The notes: generated by a model from the sequence alone, not told the origin. Shown: positions 1 through 9,626, counted from the stretch's first letter. The stretch is 25,413 nt of DNA from Lachnospiraceae bacterium UBA6998 (GCA_002448395.1 DJXS01000044.1:3786-29198); one strand, 5' to 3'. Numbers and translations are program-made.

Positions 1-145
1 GATGCCCCAGAGGTCGATCGATGTGTAACCCCCCTCTTCCTCTCCCGTCTTTTTTTATAGCAGGCCCGGCAGGTTTGCTTTTACACAGCGGGGTTGATAA
101 AATCATATAAGCAACACACCAAACAGAAAGGATCGGGAACATGTA
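1..145 (+). promoter_or_regulatory. Leader region upstream of the MoxR operon
   Basis: No convincing gene is visible in this stretch. It holds a T-run at about 51-57, a possible -35 TTTACA (80-85) and a possible -10 TATAAG (106-111). Their 20-bp spacing is too long for a confident promoter. A ribosome site GAAAGGA lies at 126-132. It is followed at 141 by ATGTAATG, that is, a start codon directly followed by a stop, with a second ATG at 146 that opens the MoxR frame. The first bases could be the end of a gene lying outside the window. Confidence 0.3.
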
Positions 146-1146
<1,001 letters not shown>

Positions 1147-1150
<4 letters not shown>

Positions 1151-2031
1151 GTTTAGATCTTAATTACGACTATCTCGACCGGGTGCGGCGGGCCGCCGCG
1201 CTCTACACAAAGCGGAAGACCTCTGATCTTCTCGAAGGAGACTACAGTTCCATGCAGCATGGGCGCAGTCTTGATTTTGATGACCTCAGGGAGTACCGCT
1301 ATGGAGATGATGTCAACTACATAGACTGGAAGTCCTCCTCCCGGGCGGGCAAAACATTGATCCGCCGCTATTTTGCCGACAGAAAACACGACGTGCTGTT
1401 CATCGGCGACACGGGAAAGAAAATGACGGGCGACACGCCCGCAGGGGAATCCAAGGAGCAGATCGCGCTGATGACCTTCGGCGTGGCGGCTTATCTTCTG
1501 GGCAAGCAGGGGGTGAACTATGCCCTTTCCTGCTGCGGCAGCGAGAGTTCCAGGATCAGTTCCTTCACCTCAGGCCCCATGCACCTTGAAGAGCTGATCA
1601 CCGAATACCATAAGGCGCTTGAGTGCGGCGTGCCCAAGCAGAGTTTCTACGAAACGGTCAACGGCGCCGCAGGTCTTTTCGAGCGGCACATGGTAATGAT
1701 CCTCATCACGGACGCGGAAGGGCTCGCTGAGATGGACGAAGCCCTTGTGAGGCGCCTGATCTACTATAACGATGTCTACATTTTCAAGATCGAGGACGCG
1801 CTCCTCACAGCGGACGGCGCGTTCGACCTGGAGGACGACCGCTTTGTGGATCCCTTCCTGGCTATCTGCAGGGACCTCCGGCAGGAGGAACTGAAGATCA
1901 GGGAGGATCTGGAGCGCACCGCGGATCATCTTCTAACCCGGAACCGCATCTTCTTTAAGAGCATTTCCAAAGAGGAAGAGATCGTCGACACTCTCATCGA
2001 TCTGTTCGGCCGCAGAAAGGAGGTCCGATGA
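1147..2031 (+). CDS. DUF58 domain protein, MoxR partner
   Basis: This 294-residue protein has the DUF58 signature REYRYGDDVNYIDW at residues 48-61, followed by a conserved arginine-rich stretch. A VWA-like Rossmann region follows, starting with FIGDTGKK (85-92), a degenerate metal-site motif (DxGxx rather than DxSxS). No membrane segment is evident, so it is probably cytoplasmic. Its ATG overlaps the MoxR stop (ATGA), and its own stop overlaps the next start in the same way, so translation is probably coupled. In the family, DUF58 proteins are always found near MoxR genes and are thought to act with them. The biochemical role is unknown, and I infer only membership of the same complex or pathway. 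Confidence 0.93.
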
Positions 2032-2912
2032 AGTATTCCATAGATCTTCAGTCTCCTTTTGCTTTCTCCCCCTATTGGTACGCGCTGGGGATCGCGCTGA
2101 TCGTTTTTGCGCTGCTGCTGCGCTTTGGTTTCAACCGGCTCTTTGCAGTGAAGATGGACTCTCCTTTCAGGATCGACAAGCTCCGCCGGGACTGCCTGCG
2201 TCAGGTAGATAAGATCGAGAATGCCTATGCCAAAAAAGAGATAGACTCTCGCTCTGTCCACCAGCAGATGAGCCAGGTAGTCCGCAGGTTCGTTCACGAT
2301 GTCACCGGACTGGAGACAGAAACCATGGTCCTGGAGGACCTGAGCCGGCTGGGAAGGCCTGAACTTACAGAACTCATCAGAGAATACTATGAGCCTATGT
2401 TCGCCCGCGCGTCTTTCGTCAACGCCGGCACTTCTCTGATGCATGGCAAATCCCTGGTGAACCAGGTCTACGGGCGCGCCGTCAGGGAGCAGAAGATCCG
2501 CCGCACAGCAGAGCGCCAGGCTTCCGTCAACAGATTTCTCAACAGAGTAATACGTGTGACGCCCCGCTTTCTCCGGGGTCTTCTGGTGCTGCCCAAGATC
2601 AACCACAATTCCCTCACCTGGATGGAACGGATCCAGCTCGCTTTCGAGGCCGGAGATATCGATTCTCACTGCACAACCGAGAATATGAACAAAGCTGTTC
2701 GAAGCTTCGTCTACGCCGTGACAGGCGCCGAGGACGAGGAAGCGGCTTACATGAAAGCCCGCGACGCCGCCCTCCGAAACAATGAGCCCGGTATCGCGAG
2801 AACCATCAGAAAGTGTTACGAACCCGTTTCCCCGGACTGCAATCCCGAGGAGGCGCGGCGCATGATCAATAAAGGTAAGGAGCTGATCAAAGATGAGTGT
2901 AAGTTTTCATAA
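2028..2912 (+). CDS. DUF4381-like membrane protein with duplicated cytoplasmic domain
   Basis: This is a 294-residue protein with one membrane helix near residues 15-35 (aromatic SPYWYALG then a hydrophobic run), as in DUF4381-type proteins of MoxR operons. The rest is predicted to be cytoplasmic and holds two copies of the same ~100-residue domain. The first runs from about residue 62 (motifs KIENAY, VRRFVHDVTG, REYYEPM) and the second from about residue 205 (motifs RIQLAF, VRSFVYAVTG, RKCYEP). Family members that I know of carry one such unit, so the duplication is notable. The start overlaps the DUF58 stop by ATGA, and the end overlaps the next gene by 20 bases. The DUF4381 assignment rests on position and N-terminal pattern and is moderate. 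No enzymatic motif is seen. Confidence 0.75.
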   Translation: MKYSIDLQSPFAFSPYWYALGIALIVFALLLRFGFNRLFAVKMDSPFRIDKLRRDCLRQVDKIENAYAKKEIDSRSVHQQMSQVVRRFVHDVTGLETETMVLEDLSRLGRPELTELIREYYEPMFARASFVNAGTSLMHGKSLVNQVYGRAVREQKIRRTAERQASVNRFLNRVIRVTPRFLRGLLVLPKINHNSLTWMERIQLAFEAGDIDSHCTTENMNKAVRSFVYAVTGAEDEEAAYMKARDAALRNNEPGIARTIRKCYEPVSPDCNPEEARRMINKGKELIKDECKFS

Positions 2913-4878
2913 TCCCTGGGCACTCATTCTCGCGGCGCTTCTTACCGCCGCGGTATGTTTTGCCGCATTTAAACTCAAGAAAAAGCCTGACAACAAGTCT
3001 TTTATAAAAGCTGCCAACACGTCCCGCATCAAGGCGAACCCGCTTTACAAGCGCCGCCTGATCGAAGCCGTGATCTTCCGGGTCCTGACGGCCGCAGGCC
3101 TGATTCTGGCGATCGTAGCTGCCTCATTCCTGATTGCGAGACCCTTTAAAAGGGACACGGTCAAGGACACTGTCAACCGCAGAGATATCTTTCTGTGCGT
3201 CGACCTGTCCTCCTCCAACTATGAGGGCGTGCAGAATCTCGTGCAGGCCTTCCGGGATACTGTGACAGGCCTCGACGGCGACCGGATCGGTATCTCACTG
3301 TTTAATACTTCCAGTATCCAGTTTGTCCCTATGACGGACGATTACGACTTCGTCCTCCGCAGGCTGGATTCCCTGGAGGGATATCTGGCTGCCCAGGAAG
3401 AATTTGAGACTTCCTTCGCGCAGAAATACGACTCGGTTTACGATATCCCGGACTCCGAGAGAGCCCGCTACGAGGAGCTGAACAGGATCCTTGCCTCTTT
3501 TGACGAGGGTCTGACGGCCGGATACGAAATGAAAGGAACTTCTGCCATCGGCGAGGGCCTGGCCTCCTGCCTCTTCAGCTTCCCTGAACTCAACGAGGAG
3601 GAGCGCACGAGGATCATTATTTTCGTTACAGACAACAAGCCGGAACTTCTCGGAAATCCTCTTGTGACGCTGACAGACGCCGCGGGCATGTGCGCTTTTG
3701 ACAAAGTAACTGTATTCGGCATCGATCCCGCAAGCCCGGACAGCGAAGGTTCTATATCAGGCACCGCCGAGATGCAGGAAGCTGTGGAGTCCACAGGCGG
3801 CAAGTTCTATGGCCCCGGCACTGCCCTGTCCGCTACGGAGATCCTCGCGGATATCCAGTCACTGGAGCGCAAGATCACCAATACGACCACTGCCACTGAA
3901 GACACGGATCTTCCGACAGTGTGGTTCTATGTGCTCGCCGTGGGCTTTGTGCTGATCGTCCTGACGACCATTTACTTTGTCATGCGCAGAGGCATCACCA
4001 GGGGCAAGCTTTCCCGCAAAGTGACTGCCCTCATAATCCTCGCGTGCATGGCGGCAGGCGTCATCGGCGTCGGCCTGCGTCCCATGTACCTGAGTCCGGA
4101 CGCGGAGATCCGCACCAATAACCTGGATGTCGCTTTCGTGGTGGATACCACCATCAGTATGTGGGCGGAGGACCACAAGGGCGGCACGCGCATGGATGGC
4201 GTTCAGAAAGACATCCGGCTGATCATGGATGCCCTTCCGGGGAGCAGTTTCTCTGTGATCAGCTTCAGCAACGGAGCTGAGATCCTGACGCCTTTCACCC
4301 AGGATATTGTCTCTGTCAGCGACATTGTCTCTAATCTCGACATGCCGTCCTTCACGACTTCCCGGGGTTCGTCCCTGAACACGGCTTTCGAGGCTCTTCG
4401 CATCACCGCAGAGTCCGCCGCGGCCAAAAAGGGAAACCGCAAGACCATCGTCTTTCTCTTCAGTGACGGCGAGACCACTGACGGTTCCACTCTCATGAGC
4501 TTCAGCGAACTGCACGGGCTGGTAGACAACGGCGCGGTTCTTGGCTACGGCACAGCGGCCGGCGGCCGCATGAACTACCCCGGACGGGGCTATATCAAAA
4601 ATATGTCGGACGGCACGATCGCCCTCTCCCACATCGATGAGGACGCTCTGAATAAAGTTGCCGGAGACCTCGGTCTCCTCTATATCAACGAAACTAACGA
4701 CATGGGCAGCGCTCTTTCCACAAGGCTGCAGATGATCCGGCTGATGAGCCGCGACGCCTTCTTCGCCGAGGGCAACCGGACCGGTTACCTGGAAACTTAC
4801 CACTATTTTGCGGGCTTCGTGGGTCTGCTGCTCCTGGTCTGGCTCTTCTTGACCATTTACAGAGGGGGGGTGGCGTGA
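2893..4878 (+). CDS. Double VWA-domain membrane protein (BatA-BatB in one chain)
   Basis: This 661-residue protein carries two von Willebrand A domains, which in other bacteria are usually split between BatA and BatB. The order is: membrane helices at about 9-27 and 58-82; VWA 1 at about 97-325 with metal site D104-L-S-S-S, a Thr at 216 and Asp 247; two helices at about 343-364 and 378-396; VWA 2 at about 410-610 with D418-T-T-I-S and Asp 525; and a final helix at about 639-656. Both metal sites look intact. The likely role is a membrane-anchored, metal-binding scaffold that works with the MoxR ATPase. VWA 1 contains an insert of about 45 charged residues (165-210). The gene starts inside the preceding gene and ends in TGATG with the following one. 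The VWA and membrane assignments are firm; the cellular process is not known. Confidence 0.93.
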   Translation: MSVSFHNPWALILAALLTAAVCFAAFKLKKKPDNKSFIKAANTSRIKANPLYKRRLIEAVIFRVLTAAGLILAIVAASFLIARPFKRDTVKDTVNRRDIFLCVDLSSSNYEGVQNLVQAFRDTVTGLDGDRIGISLFNTSSIQFVPMTDDYDFVLRRLDSLEGYLAAQEEFETSFAQKYDSVYDIPDSERARYEELNRILASFDEGLTAGYEMKGTSAIGEGLASCLFSFPELNEEERTRIIIFVTDNKPELLGNPLVTLTDAAGMCAFDKVTVFGIDPASPDSEGSISGTAEMQEAVESTGGKFYGPGTALSATEILADIQSLERKITNTTTATEDTDLPTVWFYVLAVGFVLIVLTTIYFVMRRGITRGKLSRKVTALIILACMAAGVIGVGLRPMYLSPDAEIRTNNLDVAFVVDTTISMWAEDHKGGTRMDGVQKDIRLIMDALPGSSFSVISFSNGAEILTPFTQDIVSVSDIVSNLDMPSFTTSRGSSLNTAFEALRITAESAAAKKGNRKTIVFLFSDGETTDGSTLMSFSELHGLVDNGAVLGYGTAAGGRMNYPGRGYIKNMSDGTIALSHIDEDALNKVAGDLGLLYINETNDMGSALSTRLQMIRLMSRDAFFAEGNRTGYLETYHYFAGFVGLLLLVWLFLTIYRGGVA

Positions 4879-5747
4879 TGAACCCGGATTTTGAAAAGAT
4901 CAAAAACGTGCTCGCCGTAATCCGCAGGGTCCTCCTCTCAGTCTGTGCTCTTGTGATCACGCTGGGTGTCCTCATTCTTTTGAGGAGCCTGATCAACGCG
5001 GAATTTCTGCGCAGCTACAACAGCGGCCGCTACTCCTCAATTCCCGAGAATCTTCTGCCCTATCTCCCCTTCGGCGAGAACTATGTGGCGCCCTACAATC
5101 TCGGAAATGTAGAATACCAGCGCGGCAACTATGACAAAGCGATCTACTACTATGCTTTGGCATATCAGAATGGTCCGCCGGAACATCCCGAGCACGATGA
5201 GGAGTGCAGGATCCGCGTGAATCTTGCTCTGTCCATGTGCCACACAATTGATTTCGACAACCTGGATTACTCCGACGCGGAGGCCGTTGCGGAGGCGATG
5301 GTCACTTTGCAGCAGGCGCGCGCTATTTTGACCGAGGCTGAATGCGCCAGCGAACCGGTGGGAAGCGACGACGGTCATTACCGCGACGCGGACAAGCTCA
5401 AGCACGACATCGACAGGATGCTCGAACAGATGCAGAATCAGTCCGATTCCAACGAGGACGGCGGAAACGGCGGTGGAGACGGCCAGGACGAGAATCAGGA
5501 CGGCGGTGAAGGTCAGGATGAAAATCAGGACCAGAGTGACGGCGGCGGCCAGAATGAGAAGGACGCTCAAAGCCAGAAGGAAGAAGAACAGCGCGTCAAA
5601 GAAGAGCAGGCCCGCCAGGAGAAGCTCAAGGAAGACCTCCGTCAGCAGAAAGAGGACCTCAGGGACGGCAGCAGCTCATCCTCCTATGATTACGAGTACA
5701 TCGACGGCGGAGACGCCCAGGGATACGGAGAAGGAACACTATGGTAA
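4878..5747 (+). CDS. TPR-containing membrane protein, BatC-like
   Basis: I place the start at ATG 4878, which overlaps the upstream TGA as TGATG behind a G-rich ribosome site (4862-4870); a GTG at 4875 would add one residue. The 289-residue product has one membrane helix near residues 16-38, then a tetratricopeptide-like region (about 75-130) with YNLGNVEYQRGNYDKAIYYY, followed by a long low-complexity tail rich in Asp, Glu, Gln, Gly and Asn (about 190-230) and a charged, probably coiled Glu/Lys/Gln stretch (about 230-265). This is the layout of BatC-type proteins, which follow the VWA proteins in Bat operons. It probably acts as a membrane-bound adaptor for protein contacts. The next gene starts 7 bases before its stop. 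Confidence 0.85.
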   Translation: MNPDFEKIKNVLAVIRRVLLSVCALVITLGVLILLRSLINAEFLRSYNSGRYSSIPENLLPYLPFGENYVAPYNLGNVEYQRGNYDKAIYYYALAYQNGPPEHPEHDEECRIRVNLALSMCHTIDFDNLDYSDAEAVAEAMVTLQQARAILTEAECASEPVGSDDGHYRDADKLKHDIDRMLEQMQNQSDSNEDGGNGGGDGQDENQDGGEGQDENQDQSDGGGQNEKDAQSQKEEEQRVKEEQARQEKLKEDLRQQKEDLRDGSSSSSYDYEYIDGGDAQGYGEGTLW

Positions 5748-6709
5748 CCGGAAAGAAAAAACTGATCACAGCGGCCGCGGCAGGCTGCCTTGCTCTGGCT
5801 CTTGCCGGAACTTCTTCCCTGACAATGGCAGGCAGCCCGGCACTGGCGGCTGAGGACAAGACGGAGGACGTCATGCACGGCCCGGACGTGCCCCCGAAAG
5901 GGATGCGCTACGACGAGTGGAAAGGATTTGAGTACACCAAAGATACAGAGTTTGACCTCCGGACCTTCTGGACCATCACAATGTATGACCACTCGAATCC
6001 GGAGTCTCACGACCTGTTCCGGGATCCCGAGAACGTCGAAGACGCGGTCCTTAAGATCGTCGACGCGAAGTCGGAACCTGTGGGCGGCGAGATGAAGCTG
6101 CGCTCGGGCGGGTTTGTGGACATCACTGTTGAACTTTACTGGACCGGGACTATGAACGGAATAGAGAGTGCCTACGCATATGAGCACTACTACAAAAACC
6201 CCTTTTACGTCCAGTGGAGCGAAAACGCGGCCTATCCCTGCGACGCCTACACCGGCACTTCCCTTCTGAACTACTTCAGCACTAATGACGATGCGGCGGA
6301 CGACAGCATAAGTCCCGGGCAAGCCTCGGCTTCTTCCATGGCGGAGTCGGACATCACCTGGAACGGGCGCACTTACAGGCTCTTTGCCCAGTCGGATATC
6401 CGCAATGCTTCTTTCTCCGACTGGTACGAGAGGCAGGACGGCGACAAGTACCGCTTCACCTGTCCTGCCGCGCTGGAGACAACGCTTACATTCCGCGTGC
6501 CGGCCGACTACGACGGCCTGGTCCTCGCCATCGACAAAGATATCACCGATGAGCGGGATCACTACCTCACGGAAAACGGTGAGTTTATCAACTCCTCAGA
6601 TCTTTATGCGGACATTCTGACGAGGAGTGACGGAATCAAACAGTCAGCGGATGACTTCTACTTTATACGCGTCTCGGATCTGCTGGAATATTTCAAGGAA
6701 AAGCATTAA
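5741..6709 (+). CDS. Secreted protein of unknown function, last gene of the MoxR operon
   Basis: The 322-residue protein begins with a clear Sec signal peptide: basic residues at 5-7, a hydrophobic run of about residues 8-30, and a likely cut after ALA at 34-36. There is no lipobox cysteine and no second membrane helix, so it should be released or held by partners outside the membrane. The mature part is rich in Asp, Tyr and Trp and has no motif I recognise. BatD, often found at this place in Bat operons, is longer, with Ig-like domains and a C-terminal helix, so this does not look like BatD. The start overlaps the TPR gene by 7 bases, which ties it to the operon. I infer that it is the extracytoplasmic partner of the VWA proteins; no function can be given. 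Confidence 0.8.
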   Translation: MVTGKKKLITAAAAGCLALALAGTSSLTMAGSPALAAEDKTEDVMHGPDVPPKGMRYDEWKGFEYTKDTEFDLRTFWTITMYDHSNPESHDLFRDPENVEDAVLKIVDAKSEPVGGEMKLRSGGFVDITVELYWTGTMNGIESAYAYEHYYKNPFYVQWSENAAYPCDAYTGTSLLNYFSTNDDAADDSISPGQASASSMAESDITWNGRTYRLFAQSDIRNASFSDWYERQDGDKYRFTCPAALETTLTFRVPADYDGLVLAIDKDITDERDHYLTENGEFINSSDLYADILTRSDGIKQSADDFYFIRVSDLLEYFKEKH

Positions 6710-6731
6710 ATCCTAAAGGAGAACGGACGAT

Positions 6732-7553
6732 ATGAGCAAATACAAACTCGCCGCTTTCGACATGGACGGCACTTTTCTGGACTCTCGAAAGGAGATCCTG
6801 TCTTCTACTGTGGAGGCCTGCAAAAGAGCGTCGGCCGCAGGCAGGATCCTCGCTATCGACACCGGCCGCGCAGTCTCAGAGCTCACCCTCTATCCCTTCG
6901 GGGAGATGGGCATCCGCTACGGGGCCTGCACCTGCGGAACCGTGATCTACGACTTTGAACGGGGCCTCGTCCTTGCCAAAAAAGTGATCCCCGCAGAGTT
7001 CATCCCGATCCTCGCGGAAGTCTCCGCGAAGGAGGACCTGATGCTCCAGGTCATGGTGAACGGCATCTCCTATGTAGAAGCATCTGATGTAGCGAACATG
7101 CCCCACTTCCAGATGGCGGTCTACCAGCCTCTCTACGAGGCTACCACAGCCTGTGTGGAGGACATTCGGGCCTTCGCCGTCGAACACGCGCACGAAGTCA
7201 ACAAAATGAACATGTACCATGCCACCCCTGAGGGACGTCTGCGGACGCAGGAGCGGTTGGCGGATCTCCCGCTGGACTTCACCTATGCCGAGGAAACCTC
7301 CTTCGAGATCACTCCCCAAGGCGTTTCCAAGGGCACGGGACTCGTGGATCTGTGCCGCGTTCTGGGCGTTCCGATCGAGGAAGCCATCGGCGTCGGAGAT
7401 GCCTTCAACGATGTCCCCATGCTTGAAATGGCGGGTTTGGGCGTTGCCATGGGCAACTCCAACGAAGCTGCTTTGCAGGCTGCCGACGTGGTAGTCGGCG
7501 ACAACGATCACGACGGCATCGCCGAGGTGATCGACCGGTATCTGATTGGGTGA
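6732..7553 (+). CDS. HAD-superfamily phosphatase, Cof type
   Basis: This 273-residue protein is a cytoplasmic phosphatase of the Cof/class-IIB HAD family, which acts on small phosphorylated metabolites. Motif I is FDMDGTFLD near residues 9-17, with nucleophile Asp10 and acid-base Asp12. A Thr in the AIDTGR stretch is motif II, a Lys near SKGTGL is motif III, and GVGDAFNDVPML near the C-terminus is motif IV. The length and cap size fit the family. The ribosome site AAAGGAG (6715-6721) is well spaced. The gene follows the MoxR operon by 22 bases and may be co-transcribed with it, but its function does not suggest a link. The substrate cannot be read from the sequence. Confidence 0.93.
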   Translation: MSKYKLAAFDMDGTFLDSRKEILSSTVEACKRASAAGRILAIDTGRAVSELTLYPFGEMGIRYGACTCGTVIYDFERGLVLAKKVIPAEFIPILAEVSAKEDLMLQVMVNGISYVEASDVANMPHFQMAVYQPLYEATTACVEDIRAFAVEHAHEVNKMNMYHATPEGRLRTQERLADLPLDFTYAEETSFEITPQGVSKGTGLVDLCRVLGVPIEEAIGVGDAFNDVPMLEMAGLGVAMGNSNEAALQAADVVVGDNDHDGIAEVIDRYLIG

Positions 7554-7650
7554 ATTTCTTCGTCCGCTTGCTCCCGCCTTTGAAAAACGGCTTGTCCCGG
7601 CGAGCGGTTTTGTCCTCGTTTGAGAGTATCCTCAAGGAGATCATTAATCC

Positions 7651-8847
7651 ATGAAAAGTATAAAAAGCATCTACAAGATCGGCCACGGCCCTTCGAGTTC
7701 CCACACGGTCGGCCCTTACCGAGCCGCTAAGGTCTTCGCCCGCCGCTATCCCGCTGCCGACAGCTTCCGCGTTACACTCTACGGCTCCCTTGCCTTCACC
7801 GGCGAGGGCCATGGCACCGGCAAAGCGATTCGGTCAGCTATTCCGAACGCCGAGATTCTCTTCAACCGCACTGAGCGCAGTCTGCCGCATCCCAACACGA
7901 TGCTCTTTGAAGCCCTGAAAGGCGGCGAAGTGCTAGGCAGCGCCCGGATCTTCAGTATCGGCGGCGGCTCCATCCGCATCGAAAACGAGCCCTCCGAAGA
8001 AGAGATTGAAATCTATCCGCAGGAGAATTTCTCACAAATGCTGGAATCCTGCCGCATTCAAAACATAGATCTTCCCACTTTCATCTACAAGATGGAAGGG
8101 TCCTCACTTCGTCCCTATCTGGAGAGAATTTGGAAGGCTATGAAGAATTCCGTTGAGCGCGGCCTTGCCGCAGAAGGCATTCTTCCCGGCGGATTGAATG
8201 TTGCGAGAAAAGCCAAACTGCTCTATGAAAAACGCTGCTACAACGAGAGCGCCGATGTAACCATGAATCGCGTGATCGCTGCCTACGCCTATGCAGTCAG
8301 CGAAGAAAACGCCGACGAAAACATCGTGGTCACCTCTCCGACCTGCGGCAGCTGCGGTGTTCTTCCGTCAGTAATGTACTACATGTACAAAGACCGCGGT
8401 TTCCCGGAGAACGAGATCTTGGATGCTCTTGCTGTTGCAGGGCTTATCGGCAACGTGATCCGCACCAACGCCAGTATCTCCGGCGCTGAATGCGGATGTC
8501 AGGCGGAGATCGGAAGTGCCTGCTCCATGACAGCCGCCGCTCTTGCTGCCCTCTACAAACTCAACATCGACCAGATCGAGTATGCAGCCGAGATCGCAAT
8601 GGAACACAATCTCGGCCTCACCTGCGACCCCGTGAACGGTCTGGTGCAGATCCCCTGCATCGAGCGCAACGCCGTCGCGGCCATGCGCGCGATCACCGCG
8701 GTGAACCTCTCCCGCTTCCTCTACACCACCCGAAAAATCTCCTTCGACGAAGTCGTCGCGACCATGTACCGCACCGGCCTCGACATGGACGAAAAATACC
8801 GGGAGACTTCCCATGGAGGGCTGGCGGTGATCTATAGCAGGAAGTGA
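7651..8847 (+). CDS. sdaA: L-serine dehydratase, iron-sulfur dependent, one-chain form
   Basis: This enzyme deaminates L-serine to pyruvate and ammonia with a [4Fe-4S] cluster. The beta-type domain comes first, with GPSSSHTVGP near residues 14-23. The alpha domain follows, with PTCGSCGVLPS (cysteines 232 and 235), ECGCQAEIGSACSM (cysteines 281, 283, 291) and PVNGLVQIPCIERNA (Cys336), which together include the expected cluster ligands. At 398 residues it is shorter than the enterobacterial one-chain enzymes (about 455), while many Firmicutes split the two domains into separate genes. The start is set by AAGGAG at 7634-7639. A strong hairpin ends the transcript about 40 bases after the stop. 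The gap of 97 bases from the HAD gene shows no clear promoter. The assignment is firm. Confidence 0.95.
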   Translation: MKSIKSIYKIGHGPSSSHTVGPYRAAKVFARRYPAADSFRVTLYGSLAFTGEGHGTGKAIRSAIPNAEILFNRTERSLPHPNTMLFEALKGGEVLGSARIFSIGGGSIRIENEPSEEEIEIYPQENFSQMLESCRIQNIDLPTFIYKMEGSSLRPYLERIWKAMKNSVERGLAAEGILPGGLNVARKAKLLYEKRCYNESADVTMNRVIAAYAYAVSEENADENIVVTSPTCGSCGVLPSVMYYMYKDRGFPENEILDALAVAGLIGNVIRTNASISGAECGCQAEIGSACSMTAAALAALYKLNIDQIEYAAEIAMEHNLGLTCDPVNGLVQIPCIERNAVAAMRAITAVNLSRFLYTTRKISFDEVVATMYRTGLDMDEKYRETSHGGLAVIYSRK

Positions 8848-8887
8848 AGCAGGTAATATGCTTTAAGAAATGCGGAGTCTTATGACA

Positions 8888-8924
8888 AAAAAGGACTGGG
8901 GAAAGCGATTCCCCAGTCCTTTTT
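8888..8924. terminator. Perfect 16-bp hairpin terminator, bidirectional
   Basis: The arms 8888-8903 and 8909-8924 pair without mismatch (GGACTGGGGAA core) around a 5-base loop. Flanking A and T runs give a U-tract on both strands. It lies between the serine dehydratase gene and the convergent HD gene and can end both transcripts. Confidence 0.93.
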
Positions 8925-8967
8925 CTTATGCGGCTGATTAGATTATTCTCAGATACTTCTGCTGCAC

Positions 8968-9504
8968 TCATCCTGAGTATTCCCTGAACATCTCCAGATA
9001 TTCCTGCTCCACCTCTGCAAAAGGCCTCACAGTATAGTCCGGCATCACCTTCAGTTTCGGCTCTTCGCCGCGCAGCTGCTCTCCCAAAAGAATTGTCAAG
9101 TCATACCATAGCAGTGCGTCATCGATAGCCTTGAGCTGAGCCTGCTCTTCTGCTGTCAATGTACTCCCAAGAAACTTCTCGTAGATCAACTCGAGCAAAT
9201 GGTTCTCATGCTCACAGTACTCCGGCAGCTCTTTCTTGAACGGTCGCGGGATATCAGACATATAACACTCACTTGCATCATGCAGAAGGCAGGCGAGGAC
9301 CAAGCGATCTGAAAGCCCCCGGGCGACCGCTTCCCTCGCGCAGCACAGGCAATGCTCCCCGACAGACCAGAAAGTCTTCACATGGCCGTTGCCACGGGTG
9401 ATCAGAGACAAAGCGTGAGCGATGTCCTCAATACAGATCGCTTCTTGATCGGGATTTGTCGGCTCGAAATGCTTGCCGGTATAGGTGGTGATGTAGTTGC
9501 TCAT
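8968..9504 (-). CDS. HD-domain phosphohydrolase, YfbR-like
   Basis: This is a 178-residue cytoplasmic HD-domain protein. The metal-binding residues are visible: His51 in the SVGEHC stretch, His75-Asp76 in CLLHDASE, and an acidic group DDALLWYD at 128-135. The pattern and size fit the YfbR/phage-type HD hydrolases, which remove phosphate from deoxynucleoside monophosphates, but the exact substrate is not certain. The start ATG follows GAGGA at a normal distance. It is a single gene, convergent with the serine dehydratase gene and sharing its terminator. Upstream is an 8-bp inverted repeat (9544-9551 and 9576-9583) and then the 70-bp repeat array. Confidence 0.88.
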   Translation of the reverse strand: MSNYITTYTGKHFEPTNPDQEAICIEDIAHALSLITRGNGHVKTFWSVGEHCLCCAREAVARGLSDRLVLACLLHDASECYMSDIPRPFKKELPEYCEHENHLLELIYEKFLGSTLTAEEQAQLKAIDDALLWYDLTILLGEQLRGEEPKLKVMPDYTVRPFAEVEQEYLEMFREYSG

Positions 9505-9626
9505 GTGGTTCCTCGTAGATGTTGAGTTTGTTTACAGTTGAGTGATGGATACATTTTACACACTTCTAAGTCAACTATCCATCCTGGTGATAAGAATTCT
9601 TCTGGAGATGAACATTTAGACGCCAC
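9505..9626. other. Intergenic spacer between the HD gene and the repeat array
   Basis: Apart from the inverted repeat described separately, I see no coding frame with a ribosome site and no RNA gene in this stretch. The left border of the repeat array at 9627 is sharp. Confidence 0.5.
9544..9583 (-). promoter_or_regulatory. Possible operator and promoter of the HD gene
   Basis: GATGGATA (9544-9551) and TATCCATC (9576-9583) form an 8-bp inverted repeat with a 24-base gap. On the minus strand the gap starts with TTGACT, a possible -35. The -10 expected 17 bases later (TATCCA) is weak and lies inside the second arm. The layout fits a repressor site overlapping a promoter but is not proof. Confidence 0.3.

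Noticed and set aside
3859..4803. 314-codon antisense frame inside the double-VWA gene
   Set aside because: The sense frame has an intact VWA domain and membrane helices; the antisense product is His/Asp/Arg-rich with no recognisable pattern.
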